DNA of 64,000 nt from Medicago truncatula. Taxonomy: Eukaryota > Streptophyta > Magnoliopsida > Fabales > Fabaceae. The notes below the pieces were generated by a model that was not told where the DNA came from, searched no databases, and was given only the letters and a program-made list of their open reading frames with translations. Of this stretch, positions 33,736-44,270 are shown piece after piece. Each line of letters starts with the position of its first letter. The stretch's first letter is position 1. The stretch spans positions 8,566,001-8,630,000 of the forward strand of contig NC_053043.1 of NCBI RefSeq assembly GCF_003473485.1. The letters are read 5' to 3'. Position numbers and translations under genes: made by a program.

Positions 33736-33912
33736 AATAACATTGTTGGCATAGCTGCATGGCGCGAGCATAATGTGCGTGAAAAGCTGTATTCAAGAAA
33801 TTGACTCCCTGCATGGCATGGCCCATTCAATTATTCTTGCATCGATGTTATTCGTATTTCGTACCTATAAAACTGCGATGACATGGCATTTACAATTTAT
33901 TACAAATAAAAA

Positions 33913-36174
33913 ATGACATCATCCTCACAGGGCGGCGCAGCGGCGTCGCTAAAGGCGGTGCTTGATCGCGTCCACCATGCCGCGGAGAGATCGAGCCGAG
34001 ACGTGAAAGAAATCCGGGTGGTGGCGGCGAGTAAGACGAAGTCAGTTTCCATGCTCCGGCAGGTGTATGACGCCGGACATCGTTGCTTCGGTGAGAATTA
34101 CGTTCAGGAAATAATTGAGAAAGCTCCTCAGCTTCCTGAAGATATTGAGTGGCATTTTATTGGGAATTTGCAGAGTAATAAAGTTAAGCCTCTTCTTGGT
34201 ATGTCAACTTATTTTGATTCTGTTGAATTAATAATTGATAATGTTATGTTTAGTTTAATTAAAGTGATTTGGGTTATGGTTTATGCTGAAAGTTATTTTG
34301 ATCATTTTGATGTATAATTATTGTGAAATTTTCAACTTAAGTGATTTTGGCAAAACCACTATGATACCAAACATGTTCAAACACTAATTAGATTCATAAA
34401 GGTACAGTTTTGAACTTGTAAAATTTCACTTTGATAAGTGATGACATATTTTTGCTATATTTATACTCTCAAAAATGTTCAATTGTATGTTTGGCTTGCT
34501 TATGCATTGCAAACTTAGATTCCACTTTTTTGTATTTTTTATGGATATAAGTTCATTATCTTTGGTTTGTTATGCAGGAGTCTAATATGTTTTGTTTCTT
34601 ATTTGATATTTCTGCAGCTGGTGTTCCGAACCTTGCTTATGTAGAGAGTGTAGATGATGAGAAGGTGAATATTTTTGTTTCTTAATACTTTCTTAGGGAA
34701 GAGAAAGTAGATATATGTTCCAAGTGTGTTCAAAAAGCTAATAAGTACAAATAAAAATGTAAATTTTACATGGGGGAATGGAATATGTTGAAACACGACG
34801 ATGAATTTTTCATCGTATCATTTGTGATTTCTCTTGGAAAGTTAAATTGTTTATACATTTGATATTTGATGATGAAAGTGGTCTATATATAGTATAGGTT
34901 GTTTTTTGACAATAACTTTACAGAAGGTCCATACATTAGATGTGTGCCACACGGACTACTGACTTGTATTAACTACAACACTGTCATTAGTTATCTATTT
35001 CTTACGAATTTTGTTCTAAGAAATATAATTTTATTCAAAATGTTTTAGAAAATAGTTTACCCAAAATCTTCTATGAAATAATGCATTTTGGTTTAGTGCA
35101 GTCATGATCTTAGCATTATGTTTTTGATATTGCACTACATGTCATTTCTGATTTTAGTTCTTTTTTTCCTCGCTAACAGATAGCAAACCTTCTTGATCGC
35201 GCCATAGCCAAAATTGGCAGGAAACCATTGAAAGTTTTTGTTGAAGTGAATACAAGCGGAGAAACATGTAAGTTACACCTGATAGATTTGCCAGCCAATT
35301 TAGTATCTACCATCTCTTAATAAAGGTGACTTGGTTTTGTTGGAAGATTGTTAACCCAAAATATTTAACATGGCTTCTAATACACTGATATGATAATAGG
35401 ATCACAGAAACAAGAAATAGTCCACAATTCTTTTAGAGAAATTATGTTTATCTAATCAGTGATTCCAACATCATAGGTAGTGTGAATATGTAATCTATAT
35501 TATTGTAATGAACTGCTTGTAAGAGCTTGAGGGTTTAGAAAATATATGCTCTAGATAGTAATTTTTATTCTTTTTGCTGTCTTGTGATAAAATGTTCTTG
35601 CAAGTGTTTTCGGTTTGTTTGTGATCTTAAGAATGATGATTTATTGATATTTCTTGCAGCTAAATTTGGTGTTGAACCAGCACAGTGTCTAGATCTTGTA
35701 AAACATATTTTTACAAATTGCCCAAACCTTGAATTTTGTGGTCTAATGACAATTGGCATGCTCGATTATTCATCTACCCCGGAAAATTTTAAGGTGACAA
35801 CAATGCATTTTGACTCGATTGTTTGATATTTTTGGTACTTACTATCTAGTCTTGGTAATTCTCCAAGCTAATTTTACTTTGTACTTCCTAGACATTATCC
35901 AAATGCAGAAGTGAAATTTGTGCGGCACTTGGAATATCAGAAACACAATGTGAGCTGTCAATGGGCATGACTGCAGACTTTGAGCAAGCTGTAAGGATTT
36001 ATTTTCTTGGAAAATATATGAATTACACATAGGGACAAGTATGATGATATGGTCATATTATTTCTTTAACTAGCTAACTCTCTAATTTTGTAGATTGAGA
36101 TGGGAAGTACAACTGTTAGGATTGGAACCGCAATATTTGGGGCCAGAGAGTATCCACAGAAAGAAGAGAAGTAG
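33913..36174 (+). CDS. PLP homeostasis protein (YggS/PROSC/PLPBP family)
   Basis: Six exons: 33913-34198, 34618-34664, 35180-35267, 35660-35793, 35892-35990 and 36094-36174. They join in frame to 244 aa, the usual eukaryotic length. PLP-binding lysine is in VVAASKTKS (K41). Also visible are [82 protein letters not shown] (exons 5-6) and a basic/acidic tail. It should bind pyridoxal phosphate in the cytosol (and possibly organelles) and buffer free PLP rather than catalyse a reaction. All splice sites are GT-AG. A TATA-like CTATAAAA is at about 33866. The hairpin-rich element ends about 100 bp upstream and so forms much of its upstream DNA. Confidence 0.95.
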
Positions 36175-36775
36175 CTGCTTTCATTTTGCAGTCTTATTTA
36201 GGTGATATTGTGGTGCTTATAGATTCATATGTCAAAGTCGTAGAGCACCATAAACAAATTATTTTAGCTGGAAATAAATATGCTCTTGAGCATGATGTGT
36301 TTTCAGAATAATCGTCAAGGCTGAACATTATTTTGTATTGTTGCTTGTAAAATGTAAAAAACAACCTTTTTTACTGAACCAGAACGAATATAGTCTATTT
36401 TTGACAAAAGAATTATGATAATCTTGAAAAGCCACATTGTATAATCATTATGGCAAAGTTTGTTATCATCTTTTGCACCCCGGATTTGGAAAGTTGATGC
36501 TCTTAAGACAATGGTTATTTTTGAATAAACTGTTGTGATAGGAACTGAATTTAAATGAAAAAACTGAAATAAATTCTTAATGAATGAATCTCCCTCTAAA
36601 CTTATTACTCAGGTTGTTCATAAGAATCTGGATTATCCCACAGGAACCCCCAAACTATCTAAATACAAATACCCGTGCTCCAAACCATCGTCGTCATGAC
36701 TAATTAGACATCTAGTGAGTTTGGGTCACTTGGTTCGCTGCAGACTGCAGTAACAAAAGCAGCACTCACGGCATC
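36175..36775. other. 3' flank of the PLP gene
   Basis: Contains the 3' UTR region (AATAAATA at about 36272); nothing else recognised. Confidence 0.4.
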
Positions 36776-36789
36776 CGAGACCGTTCTAC

Positions 36790-37190
36790 GGCAACAACAA
36801 CAACAACAACCAAGTCTTATCCCACTAAGTTGGGTCGGCTACATGGTGTAAGAGTGCATATATTCCATGTTCCAAAACGATTCTTATTCTCATTAACTAG
36901 CTTCTTTACCAGCACCCGTTCATAAAGATGTGGGAACCCTTGCTTATTTTTCACTGCATCCAGGCAGTAATGCAGCGGCCGTTGCTCATTTGACACTGTA
37001 CTTGAGCTATACAGTGCGTTGCTTTCGGGAAATGACAGCATTCACACTATTTCGTATTTGGTCCATGTCATAGGGATTCAACAAAGTTTTACGTTGGCTG
37101 TCGAGGCCTAACACAACCCTCTCCTTTTACCCAGGCTTGGGACCGGCCTTGGCAGGATTTTATTCGAGACCGTCCTGACAGTGTAAATTT
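36790..37190 (-). mobile_element. TS-type SINE / RTE-LINE 3' remnant
   Basis: A (CAA)n tract at 36790 is followed by CTTATCCCACTAAGTTGGGTCGGCTACATG, here split as CTTATCCCACTAAG and TTGGGTCGGCTACATG, which I know as the (TTG)n-tailed end of widespread plant SINE/RTE repeats on the opposite strand. Further blocks at 37100-37160 (GGCCTAACACAACCC, CAGGCTTGGGACCGGC) belong to the same repeat. Family naming is from memory. Confidence 0.5.
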
Positions 37191-37439
37191 TAAAGGTTGG
37201 AATTTTCATTTTAGAAAAAGAAATCATAAATGTGTATTGCCAAGTGTAAAATGACAAGTTATTTGCAATAACGGGTAGAATGTATATATACAGAGCAAAG
37301 GAATGAAAGAATGATCTGTCTAGACATCTATCACTAGCTAACTAAAACTTAAGTTGACTAAGAAATCCTTGAATATATAACATCAATAAAGTTAAGCTAA
37401 TATACACAACAAACTGAACCAAATATGTTTCGATTAAGT

Positions 37440-38530
37440 TCAATTTGGACGACAACGAATTAAAGTCAGAGGGCGGCAAAGACTTTGTGTGAATGTCAGC
37501 AACTTGGTTGGCAGAGATACTGATATTAATTGGATGACACCAGTCTGAACTCTGAACTTTTTCTCCAACTAAGTGGCAATCATTATCTATGTGCTTAGTC
37601 CTCTCATGAAATGTTGGATTTCGGGCAATGGAATGGCTGACTTGCTGTTACAGTCACAGTATAACGGAACTGGACGAACAAGCGTGCATTTTAGATCTTG
37701 TAACTTGTAAGATGTAGATAAGCCATTGAATCTCTCGAGTAGTGAAGGCCAATTCCTGATATAGAGCCTCAAAACTGGTGCAAAAGACTGTCGGTTGCTT
37801 CTTAGACTTTCAAGATATCAATGAAGAAGCAAGAAACATTGAATACTCTGCAATTGATCTTCTAGAGTCAGGGAAGGCAGCCCAATCTGCATCCCTAAAT
37901 GAAGCAACTTTATATTAGAAGATGCAAAAAAGAATACTCCCTTCCCAGGAGAGCCTTTAATGTAATGCAGAACATGAAGTGCAACTGCATAGTGTGCCTC
38001 AATAGAAGCTGAAACAATCCGGCTTTATCTTTTAATCGCAAAAGCAAGATCAGGCCGAGTGTTTGTAAGATAAATCATGTGACATACGAGACGAGTCTGC
38101 GATAAGCTGCTGGATCAGATTATGCAGGGCTTTCAGTAGCTGAATGTTTGAGAATAGGAGCCATTGGTGTGGAGGCCGATTTGCATGGTAGGATGCCTGA
38201 ATCATCTAAGCTCTAGTGCTTTTTTTTTTTGGCAAAACGAAATACCCTTAAGTTAGCCAAGATCCTTGATCTGAAACTGATTGCCAAGCATAGAACTTAC
38301 AGAGTTAATCTCGTCAAGATCATTCCATGCAAGATTCAAGAACAATGCCATCTACATAACCAGACTTTGATGGCAAGTAACCAATATTCGAAAGAGCTGA
38401 AGTAAGATTGAAATTCTCTTTTTCGACTGGCTTGCTTAAGTCCATAAAGAGACTTGAGTAATTTGCAAACTTTGTTAGGTTGAGAAGTCTTAAACCCAGG
38501 AGGTATGGTCATGTATACTTGCTACTTGCT
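37440..38530 (-). pseudogene. Copia pol relic (RT end and RNase H)
   Basis: On the minus strand, degenerate pieces appear in correct order: PDPAAYRRLV-like, HMIYLTNTRPDLAF (about 38060-38110), HYAVALHVL.YIKG (about 37950-38010), SIAEFS/REYRAL-like (about 37830-37860), LYCDCNSKSAI, HFMRGLST and QTGVIQLI (37640-37520). These match copia reverse-transcriptase C-terminus and RNase H. Frames are broken repeatedly; no LTRs recognised. Confidence 0.7.
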
Positions 38531-39557
38531 GAGTGCAAACTATATTGCAATGGTAATCTCTAAAGTATGTATGCGATTTTGGCCTCCCAAGTTTAAAATG
38601 AGCACTTTTGACCTCTTCACTTTAGTGCCATTCACATTTACCAGTCTCCTATGCACATTTTGACCAATTTTAAAAAACAAACTTGTTAATTTTAATAACT
38701 TGACATGTTCAAGTGTATGCCAAGTTGCCAACTTGGAAATTTACTTGACGACTTCAATCTACTAAGGTTCCACCTCCAAGATACGACCTTAATTTCCTCA
38801 AAGATCTCCTCCACATTCTTGACACCATTATTGAAAATCCTCTGTTCCTAGACCTCCAAAGCACCTAAATTTAAAGCAGTACTATGTGCCCGTCTTCCGT
38901 TATCCTACTGTGTTAATACGTATAAATTTTGAACATTAATTTTTATGAAATTTTCATTAAATTCATTTTGATTTTAATTAAAATTATAGGTATAGATAAT
39001 AGATATTTTGTATTTTATATTGTAACAAATCATACTTCAATGATACCAACACTATAAGTCTATAACAAATTTAAATCTTTTAATATAAATTCTTATTTTT
39101 TAAATTAAACTAACTAATTTCTTATAGTCAAATTTATTTAAGGGTATAATTGAAAGAGAAAAAAATCAGCTCAAATCCGCCTATTTTTTTTTATATATAG
39201 TATAGATACAACTAAAAGTTAAAAAAATATTTAATATTTGATTTTTTAGTTGAACTTTTGCTGGACGAATTTATCATTGATAACTTAGTTATTTTTAAAA
39301 TTTTAATATTAGATTTAAATCTAAGTGGTTAATAGTAAATTTTAAAAGTAACTTCTTTTTTGTTAATCCGTGGATTTTCAAAGGAAATGGACTTTGATAA
39401 TTCAGAATTCGGTCGTGAGATAAATTAAATTTGATAAAAAAAATTATATCTAAAAATCGAACTCTAACACTTTTGATAATTATTTTGCTTCAGAACTACT
39501 TTTGAAAACCAAAAAAACATCGCAACAAGAATATCTTGGTTTATCTAAAAATAAAAT
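38531..39557. other. Intergenic DNA
   Basis: AT-rich, no gene or clear repeat. Confidence 0.4.
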
Positions 39558-39813
39558 GGTTAATTAAGTTTTTAGTCCTCGTAAATATTCAGAGTTTTGT
39601 TTTTAATCCCTACAACATAAAATCACAGTTTTTAGTCCCTGTGACATTTTCCTTAAGCATTTTAGGGACTAAAAATGTTGATGGAAAATTTTATAGAGAC
39701 TACAAATCTTGATGAAAATTTTTATAGAAACTAAAAAGTGTAATTTTATTTTACAGAGATTAAAAACAAAATAATTCTGAATATTTACAAGGAACACGTT
39801 TACTTAATTAACC
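39558..39813. mobile_element. MULE-type MITE upstream of the PPR gene
   Basis: Ends GGTTAATTAAGTTTTTAGTC and, inverted, GGTTAATTAAGTAAACGTG; internal TTTTTAGTCC/GGGACTAAAAA blocks. AAAATAAAAT lies on both sides (39548-39557, 39815-39824, one base off the right end). It ends 87 bp before the PPR start codon. Confidence 0.65.
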
Positions 39814-39900
39814 CAAAATAAAATAATATTAGTGTCAACTGAATCATATATATAACTTGTCTTTCAAATTCAAACCCAGGAACTTCACAAGGAATGGATC

Positions 39901-42204
39901 ATGTTCAAATACAAACCAAAACCGCACTCACTCTTCATTCTCACTGCCCAAAAACGCTTCGTAGCATTACTACCACACCCTCCTTCTTCTTCAGCCACCA
40001 CCCATTCATACAATGCCCTTATCAACCGCCATTCAACCCAAGGCGCTCACCGTCAAGTTCTCATCACCTACACATCCATGCTCAATGCAAACATCCCTTC
40101 TGATGCATACACTTTCCCTAGTCTTCTCAAAGCATGCTCGTTTCTTAACCTCTTTCATCTTGGTAATTCACTTCATCAACGTGTTATCGTTAATGGGTTG
40201 TCGACAGATTCGTATATTGCTTCGTCTTTGATCAATTTTTATGTTAAATTTGGTTATAATGATGTTGCACGTAAAGTGTTTGATTTTATGCCTGAGAGAA
40301 ATGTTGTGCCTTGGACTACGGTTATTGGGTGTTATTCGAAAATGGGTGATGTTCGTGAGGCTTTTTCTTTGTTTCGTCAAATGCGTTACGAGGGAATTCA
40401 ACCGAGTAGTGTTACTTTGCTGAGTTTGTTGTTTGGAGTTTCGGAGGTTCCTTATGTGCAGTGTTTGCATGGTTGTGCAATTTTTTATGGGTTTATGTCA
40501 GATTTGAATTTGTTAAATTCTATGGTGAATTTGTACGGGAAATGTGGAAGTATTGAAGATTGTAGGAAATTGTTTGAATTTATGGATCGAAGAGATGTTG
40601 TTTCGTGGAATTCTTTGTTATCTGCATATGCTCAGATTGGGGATTTATGTGAAGTTTTGTTGCTTCTCAAGAGAATGAAGCTACAAGGTTTGGAGCCTGG
40701 TTTACAGGCTTTTGGGTCTGTGTTGTCTGTGGCTGTGTCGACAGGTGATATGAGATTGGGAAGGTTAGTTCATGGCCAGATTTTAAGAGGTGGTTTTGTT
40801 TTGGATGCGCATATTGAAACATCATTTATTGTAATGTACTTAAAAGGTGGGAACATTAATGTTGCATTTAAAATGTTTGAGAGGAGTTTAGATAAGGATG
40901 TAGTTTTGTGGACGGCGATGATCTCAGGCCTAGTACAGAATGAGAATGCAGACAAAGCACTTGCAGTTTTTGATCAAATGTTTAAATTTGGAATGAAGCC
41001 ATCTACCGAGACTATGGCTAGTGTGATTACAGCTTGTGCACAGCTCGGGGCCTTTAATTTGGGGAAATCGATTCATGGTTATATATTAAGGCAAAAACTG
41101 TCATTGGATACTGCTGCTCATAACTCTCTTGTTACCATGTATGCGAAGTGTGGCCACTTAGATCAGAGTTATATTGTCTTTGATAGGATGAGTAAAAGGG
41201 ATTTAGTTTCATGGAATGCCATAGTCGCCGGATATGCTCAAAATGGCTGTGTTTATAAAGCCTTTTCCCTTTTTAATGAAATGAGGTCTTGTCATCAAAC
41301 ACCTGATTCAATTACCATTGTCTCCCTTGTTCAAGGGTGTGCATCCACCGGGCAACTTCACCCCGGAAAATGGATCCATGGGTTTGTAATAAGAAATGGT
41401 CTTAGGCCTTGTATCTTGGTTGATACTTCCTTGGTAGATATGTACTGTAAATGCGGTGATTTGGATTCTGCTCAAAGATGTTTCAACCTAATGCCAAGTC
41501 AAGATTTGGTTTCATGGAGTGCCATAATTGCAGGATATGGCTATCATGGTAAAGGGGAAACTGCATTGAGGTTATACTCAAAGTTTCTAGAAACTAGGAT
41601 TAAACCCAACCATGTGATTTTCCTCTCAATTTTATCTTCTTGCAGTCATAATGGACTTATTGATCAGGGCTTGAACATTTACGAATCTATGACTCGAGAT
41701 TTCGGGTTTGTGCCAAATCTCGAACACCATGCTTGTATGGTGGATCTCCTATGTCGTGCCGGGAAGGTAGAGGAGGCGTATAACTTGTACAAGAGAATGT
41801 TCTCAGATCCTGTGCTTGATGTGTTAGGCATAATCCTTGATGCATGTCGAGCGAATGGTAATAAAGAACTTGGTGATATAATTGCCAATGATATTATCAA
41901 GCTAAGGCCTATGAGTGCTGGAAATTATGTACAACTAGCTCACTGTTATGCTTCAATAAACAAGTGGGAAGGAGTGGGTGAGGTATGGACTCACATGAGA
42001 TCTCTTGGTTTGAGGAAAATTCCTGGTTGGAGCTTTATTGACATACATGGAACCATCACTACATTTTTCACAGATCATAACTCACACCCTCAGTTCCTAG
42101 AAATAGTGAATACCATGACAATTTTGAGAGAGGAAATGAACAAAATGGAGGAAGTGGACCTTAACTTTGAAAGCAACCACACCCATTATTATAACATATG
42201 TTGA
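39901..42204 (+). CDS. PLS-class pentatricopeptide repeat protein, E subgroup
   Basis: Intronless, 767 aa. It is built of about 35-residue PPR units from residue 38 on, with repeated signatures such as LINFYVKFG, NSMVNLYGKCG, VSWNSLLSAYAQ, NSLVTMYAKCG, VSWNAIVAGYAQNG, TSLVDMYCKCG and VSWSAIIAGYGYHG. The end (about 640-745) has E-type motifs (LGDIIANDIIKLRP, GNYVQLAHCYA, KIPGWSFIDI) but no DYW deaminase domain. Such proteins bind organellar RNA and often specify C-to-U editing sites. The N-terminus is basic and Ser/Thr-rich, consistent with organelle import; which organelle is uncertain. I recall the Arabidopsis counterpart as At4g04370. An ATG at 39894 is in another frame. Confidence 0.94.
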   Translation: MFKYKPKPHSLFILTAQKRFVALLPHPPSSSATTHSYNALINRHSTQGAHRQVLITYTSMLNANIPSDAYTFPSLLKACSFLNLFHLGNSLHQRVIVNGLSTDSYIASSLINFYVKFGYNDVARKVFDFMPERNVVPWTTVIGCYSKMGDVREAFSLFRQMRYEGIQPSSVTLLSLLFGVSEVPYVQCLHGCAIFYGFMSDLNLLNSMVNLYGKCGSIEDCRKLFEFMDRRDVVSWNSLLSAYAQIGDLCEVLLLLKRMKLQGLEPGLQAFGSVLSVAVSTGDMRLGRLVHGQILRGGFVLDAHIETSFIVMYLKGGNINVAFKMFERSLDKDVVLWTAMISGLVQNENADKALAVFDQMFKFGMKPSTETMASVITACAQLGAFNLGKSIHGYILRQKLSLDTAAHNSLVTMYAKCGHLDQSYIVFDRMSKRDLVSWNAIVAGYAQNGCVYKAFSLFNEMRSCHQTPDSITIVSLVQGCASTGQLHPGKWIHGFVIRNGLRPCILVDTSLVDMYCKCGDLDSAQRCFNLMPSQDLVSWSAIIAGYGYHGKGETALRLYSKFLETRIKPNHVIFLSILSSCSHNGLIDQGLNIYESMTRDFGFVPNLEHHACMVDLLCRAGKVEEAYNLYKRMFSDPVLDVLGIILDACRANGNKELGDIIANDIIKLRPMSAGNYVQLAHCYASINKWEGVGEVWTHMRSLGLRKIPGWSFIDIHGTITTFFTDHNSHPQFLEIVNTMTILREEMNKMEEVDLNFESNHTHYYNIC

Positions 42205-42954
42205 AAGGTTATTATGAAACATATTTATAAATCGATAATTTAAGTTCAATTCTTCTTGATGTTTAGCCTATGGTTATTTTGGTCTACTTTTATTTTACTA
42301 TTTACTCGAAAATGATGAAGTATCGGTAAAATTAGAGTTTAGTGGATAAACGAACTAAATAAATTAGTGGATAAAGGAGCTAAATAAATTTTACTTTTTG
42401 ATAAAATTAACGGTTGAACTAACTTGTAAATAAAAAATAATATTAAAATATATGCTTAATTAACATTTAAATTTCATCAAGCAAACACTAAGTTAAAATA
42501 AGTTGTGTCAATTAAATTTATTTTAAAAATTTAATTAAAATATACTAAATGACATATAACAATATATAGTGAAAATGTTTAAAAATTTCAACAACAATAG
42601 ACATATGTTTATAGGGCTTAACATTTATAATTTTAGATAATAGTGTCCAGAAGAAGAATTTAATTAAAATAATTAAAGACGCAATAAAAGAGAAATAATA
42701 ATACTGTTATTTTTTTTTGAAGGATTATAATACTTAAAAATAATATTATTATTTTGAAATTCATATATCGACTATACATATTGAGAGAAATAAATAGGAT
42801 GATAGGTGTGATATATTGATGATGTGATAAAAAAATATAGAGAAAATCTTGACAAAAAAGAAAAATATAGAGAAAATGAGTTGTTGAACTAATGCTACAA
42901 AATTAAGTGTCTAACTATAATTGGTGATATTTCAAAAAAACTATAATTGGTAAT
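42205..42954. other. Intergenic DNA
   Basis: AT-rich 3' flank of the PPR gene; no repeat identified beyond a short duplicated CTATAATTGGT(G/A)ATATT at 42916 and 42940, next to the LINE. Confidence 0.4.
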
Positions 42955-43960
42955 ATTGTCGACCCTTGGCTAGAGGGGAAACCGTTGTGTAGCATTTTTC
43001 CGCGCCTGTTTGAGTTAGCGGAGAATAAGTTAGCTATGGTGGCTGAAATGTTTGCAAAAGGGTAGGGGGTTAATGGGGGAGGCGTGGAAATGGCGTAGGA
43101 GGCTTTTTGCGTGGGAGGAGAAGTTATTGGGGGAGTGTATTGTTCGCCTAACAAATTTCTCTTTTCAGGTTGACCATGTCAATAGATGGATATGGATGTT
43201 ACATGATTCTAATTGTTACACTGTTAGTTCTGCTTATCATTTTTTAACAGACTTAGAGATTGATAGTAATCAGCAACCTAATAGTAATTACAGATTTTTG
43301 TGGCTGAAAGCGGTGCCCCTAAAAGTGTTGATTTTTGCTTGGCGCCTGTTCTTAAACTGGATTCCCACTAGAGATAAACTCTTACAACGGAACGTTCTGC
43401 GTGTATTTGAACAAGGTTGTATTGCTAATTGCGGTGTTATTGAGGACAAAGAGCACTTATTTATTACGTGCGGTTTCTTTGGTGGTGTGTGGAATATAGT
43501 GGCGGATTGGCTTGGTTTTTCATCAGCTTTCCATTGTCAATTCTTTGCTCATTTGCATCATTTTAGTGGTTTGCGGGGCTTCTCAAAGAAGTCTACTGAG
43601 TCCATGCAGATTATTTGGTTGTCTGTAGCTTGGACAATTTGGAAAGAGCGGAATAATAGAATCTTCAAAGGAAAGGGGGACAACTTGCAAGCGCTTCGTA
43701 AAAGGGTGAAGCTTCAGTCATTTTGGTGGTTGAAATCGAAATACATTAATTTTGATTTCACCTATCAAGAATGGCGGCGAAGTCCTTTAACCTGCTTAAA
43801 CTCAATTTTATAGCTTGTTGTTTTTGCTTTCTTTTTTGATTTTGCGCCTTTGTCACATGTACAGGATTGTTGAACTCTTTTATGCCTAGGCGTTTTCGCA
43901 CACCTTGTGCGTTAGCGTCTAATGTTGCTTATTATATTCCATTTTGGCTTTTTTAAAAAA
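42955..43960 (+). mobile_element. 5'-truncated LINE (L1-type) 3' end
   Basis: A reading frame with VDPWLEGKPLC..LFELAENKLAMVAEMF (42958-43060) is followed, after a frameshift, by the open frame 43052-43813: AWKWRRRLFAWEEKLLGEC, YTVSSAYHFL, FLWLKAVPLKVLIFAWRLFL, C..CGVIEDKEHLFITC, WLSVAWTIWKERNNRIFKGK. This is the reverse-transcriptase zinc-binding domain at the ORF2 C-terminus. It ends with a 3' UTR and an A-run at about 43955. It is not a host gene despite the 253-codon open frame. Confidence 0.85.
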
Positions 43961-44270
43961 AATAATATTAATTACTTATTTAGCATGAAAAATGAAATGA
44001 ATAAGGCTCACTAACACATGTGACACTTGTGAGTGAGATAATCAACCTTAAATTAGTTGATTATTATAAATCAAAATTAATCAATAATAACAAGAGAATG
44101 ACCAAAACAAAAAATAGAGTATAGTGAGACACACGTAGGTATGCATGTGGGTGAAAGGTGAGAGTGAGAGAGATACGCAAATCTTGAAACTGAATAACCT
44201 TAACCAACTCAAAATCATCAAGATCCTCTTAATTATTTCCCCAATAATTTGCTGCTGAATCCAGAAAAAA

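Larger units (their letters stand above)
32120..33815. mobile_element. Probable non-autonomous hairpin-rich TIR element
   Basis: The left part (32140-32200) and the inverted right part (33720-33800) share ordered blocks: GAAT(T/A)C(T/A)GCT(C/T)TTCAC, TGCAGC(C/T)ATGCCAA(A/C)AATG and T(T)G(C/T)GCTAGTTAA. Just inside each end lie hairpins or repeats of the same TGCGCTAGTTAACTCACGC motif. This recalls the subterminal palindromes of the MULE at 20081-26503. Exact ends and target duplication are not resolved. Confidence 0.5.

Noticed and set aside
43052-43813. 253-codon open frame as a host gene
   Set aside because: It is the zf-RVT end of a LINE, frameshifted at its 5' side and followed by a poly(A)-like tail.
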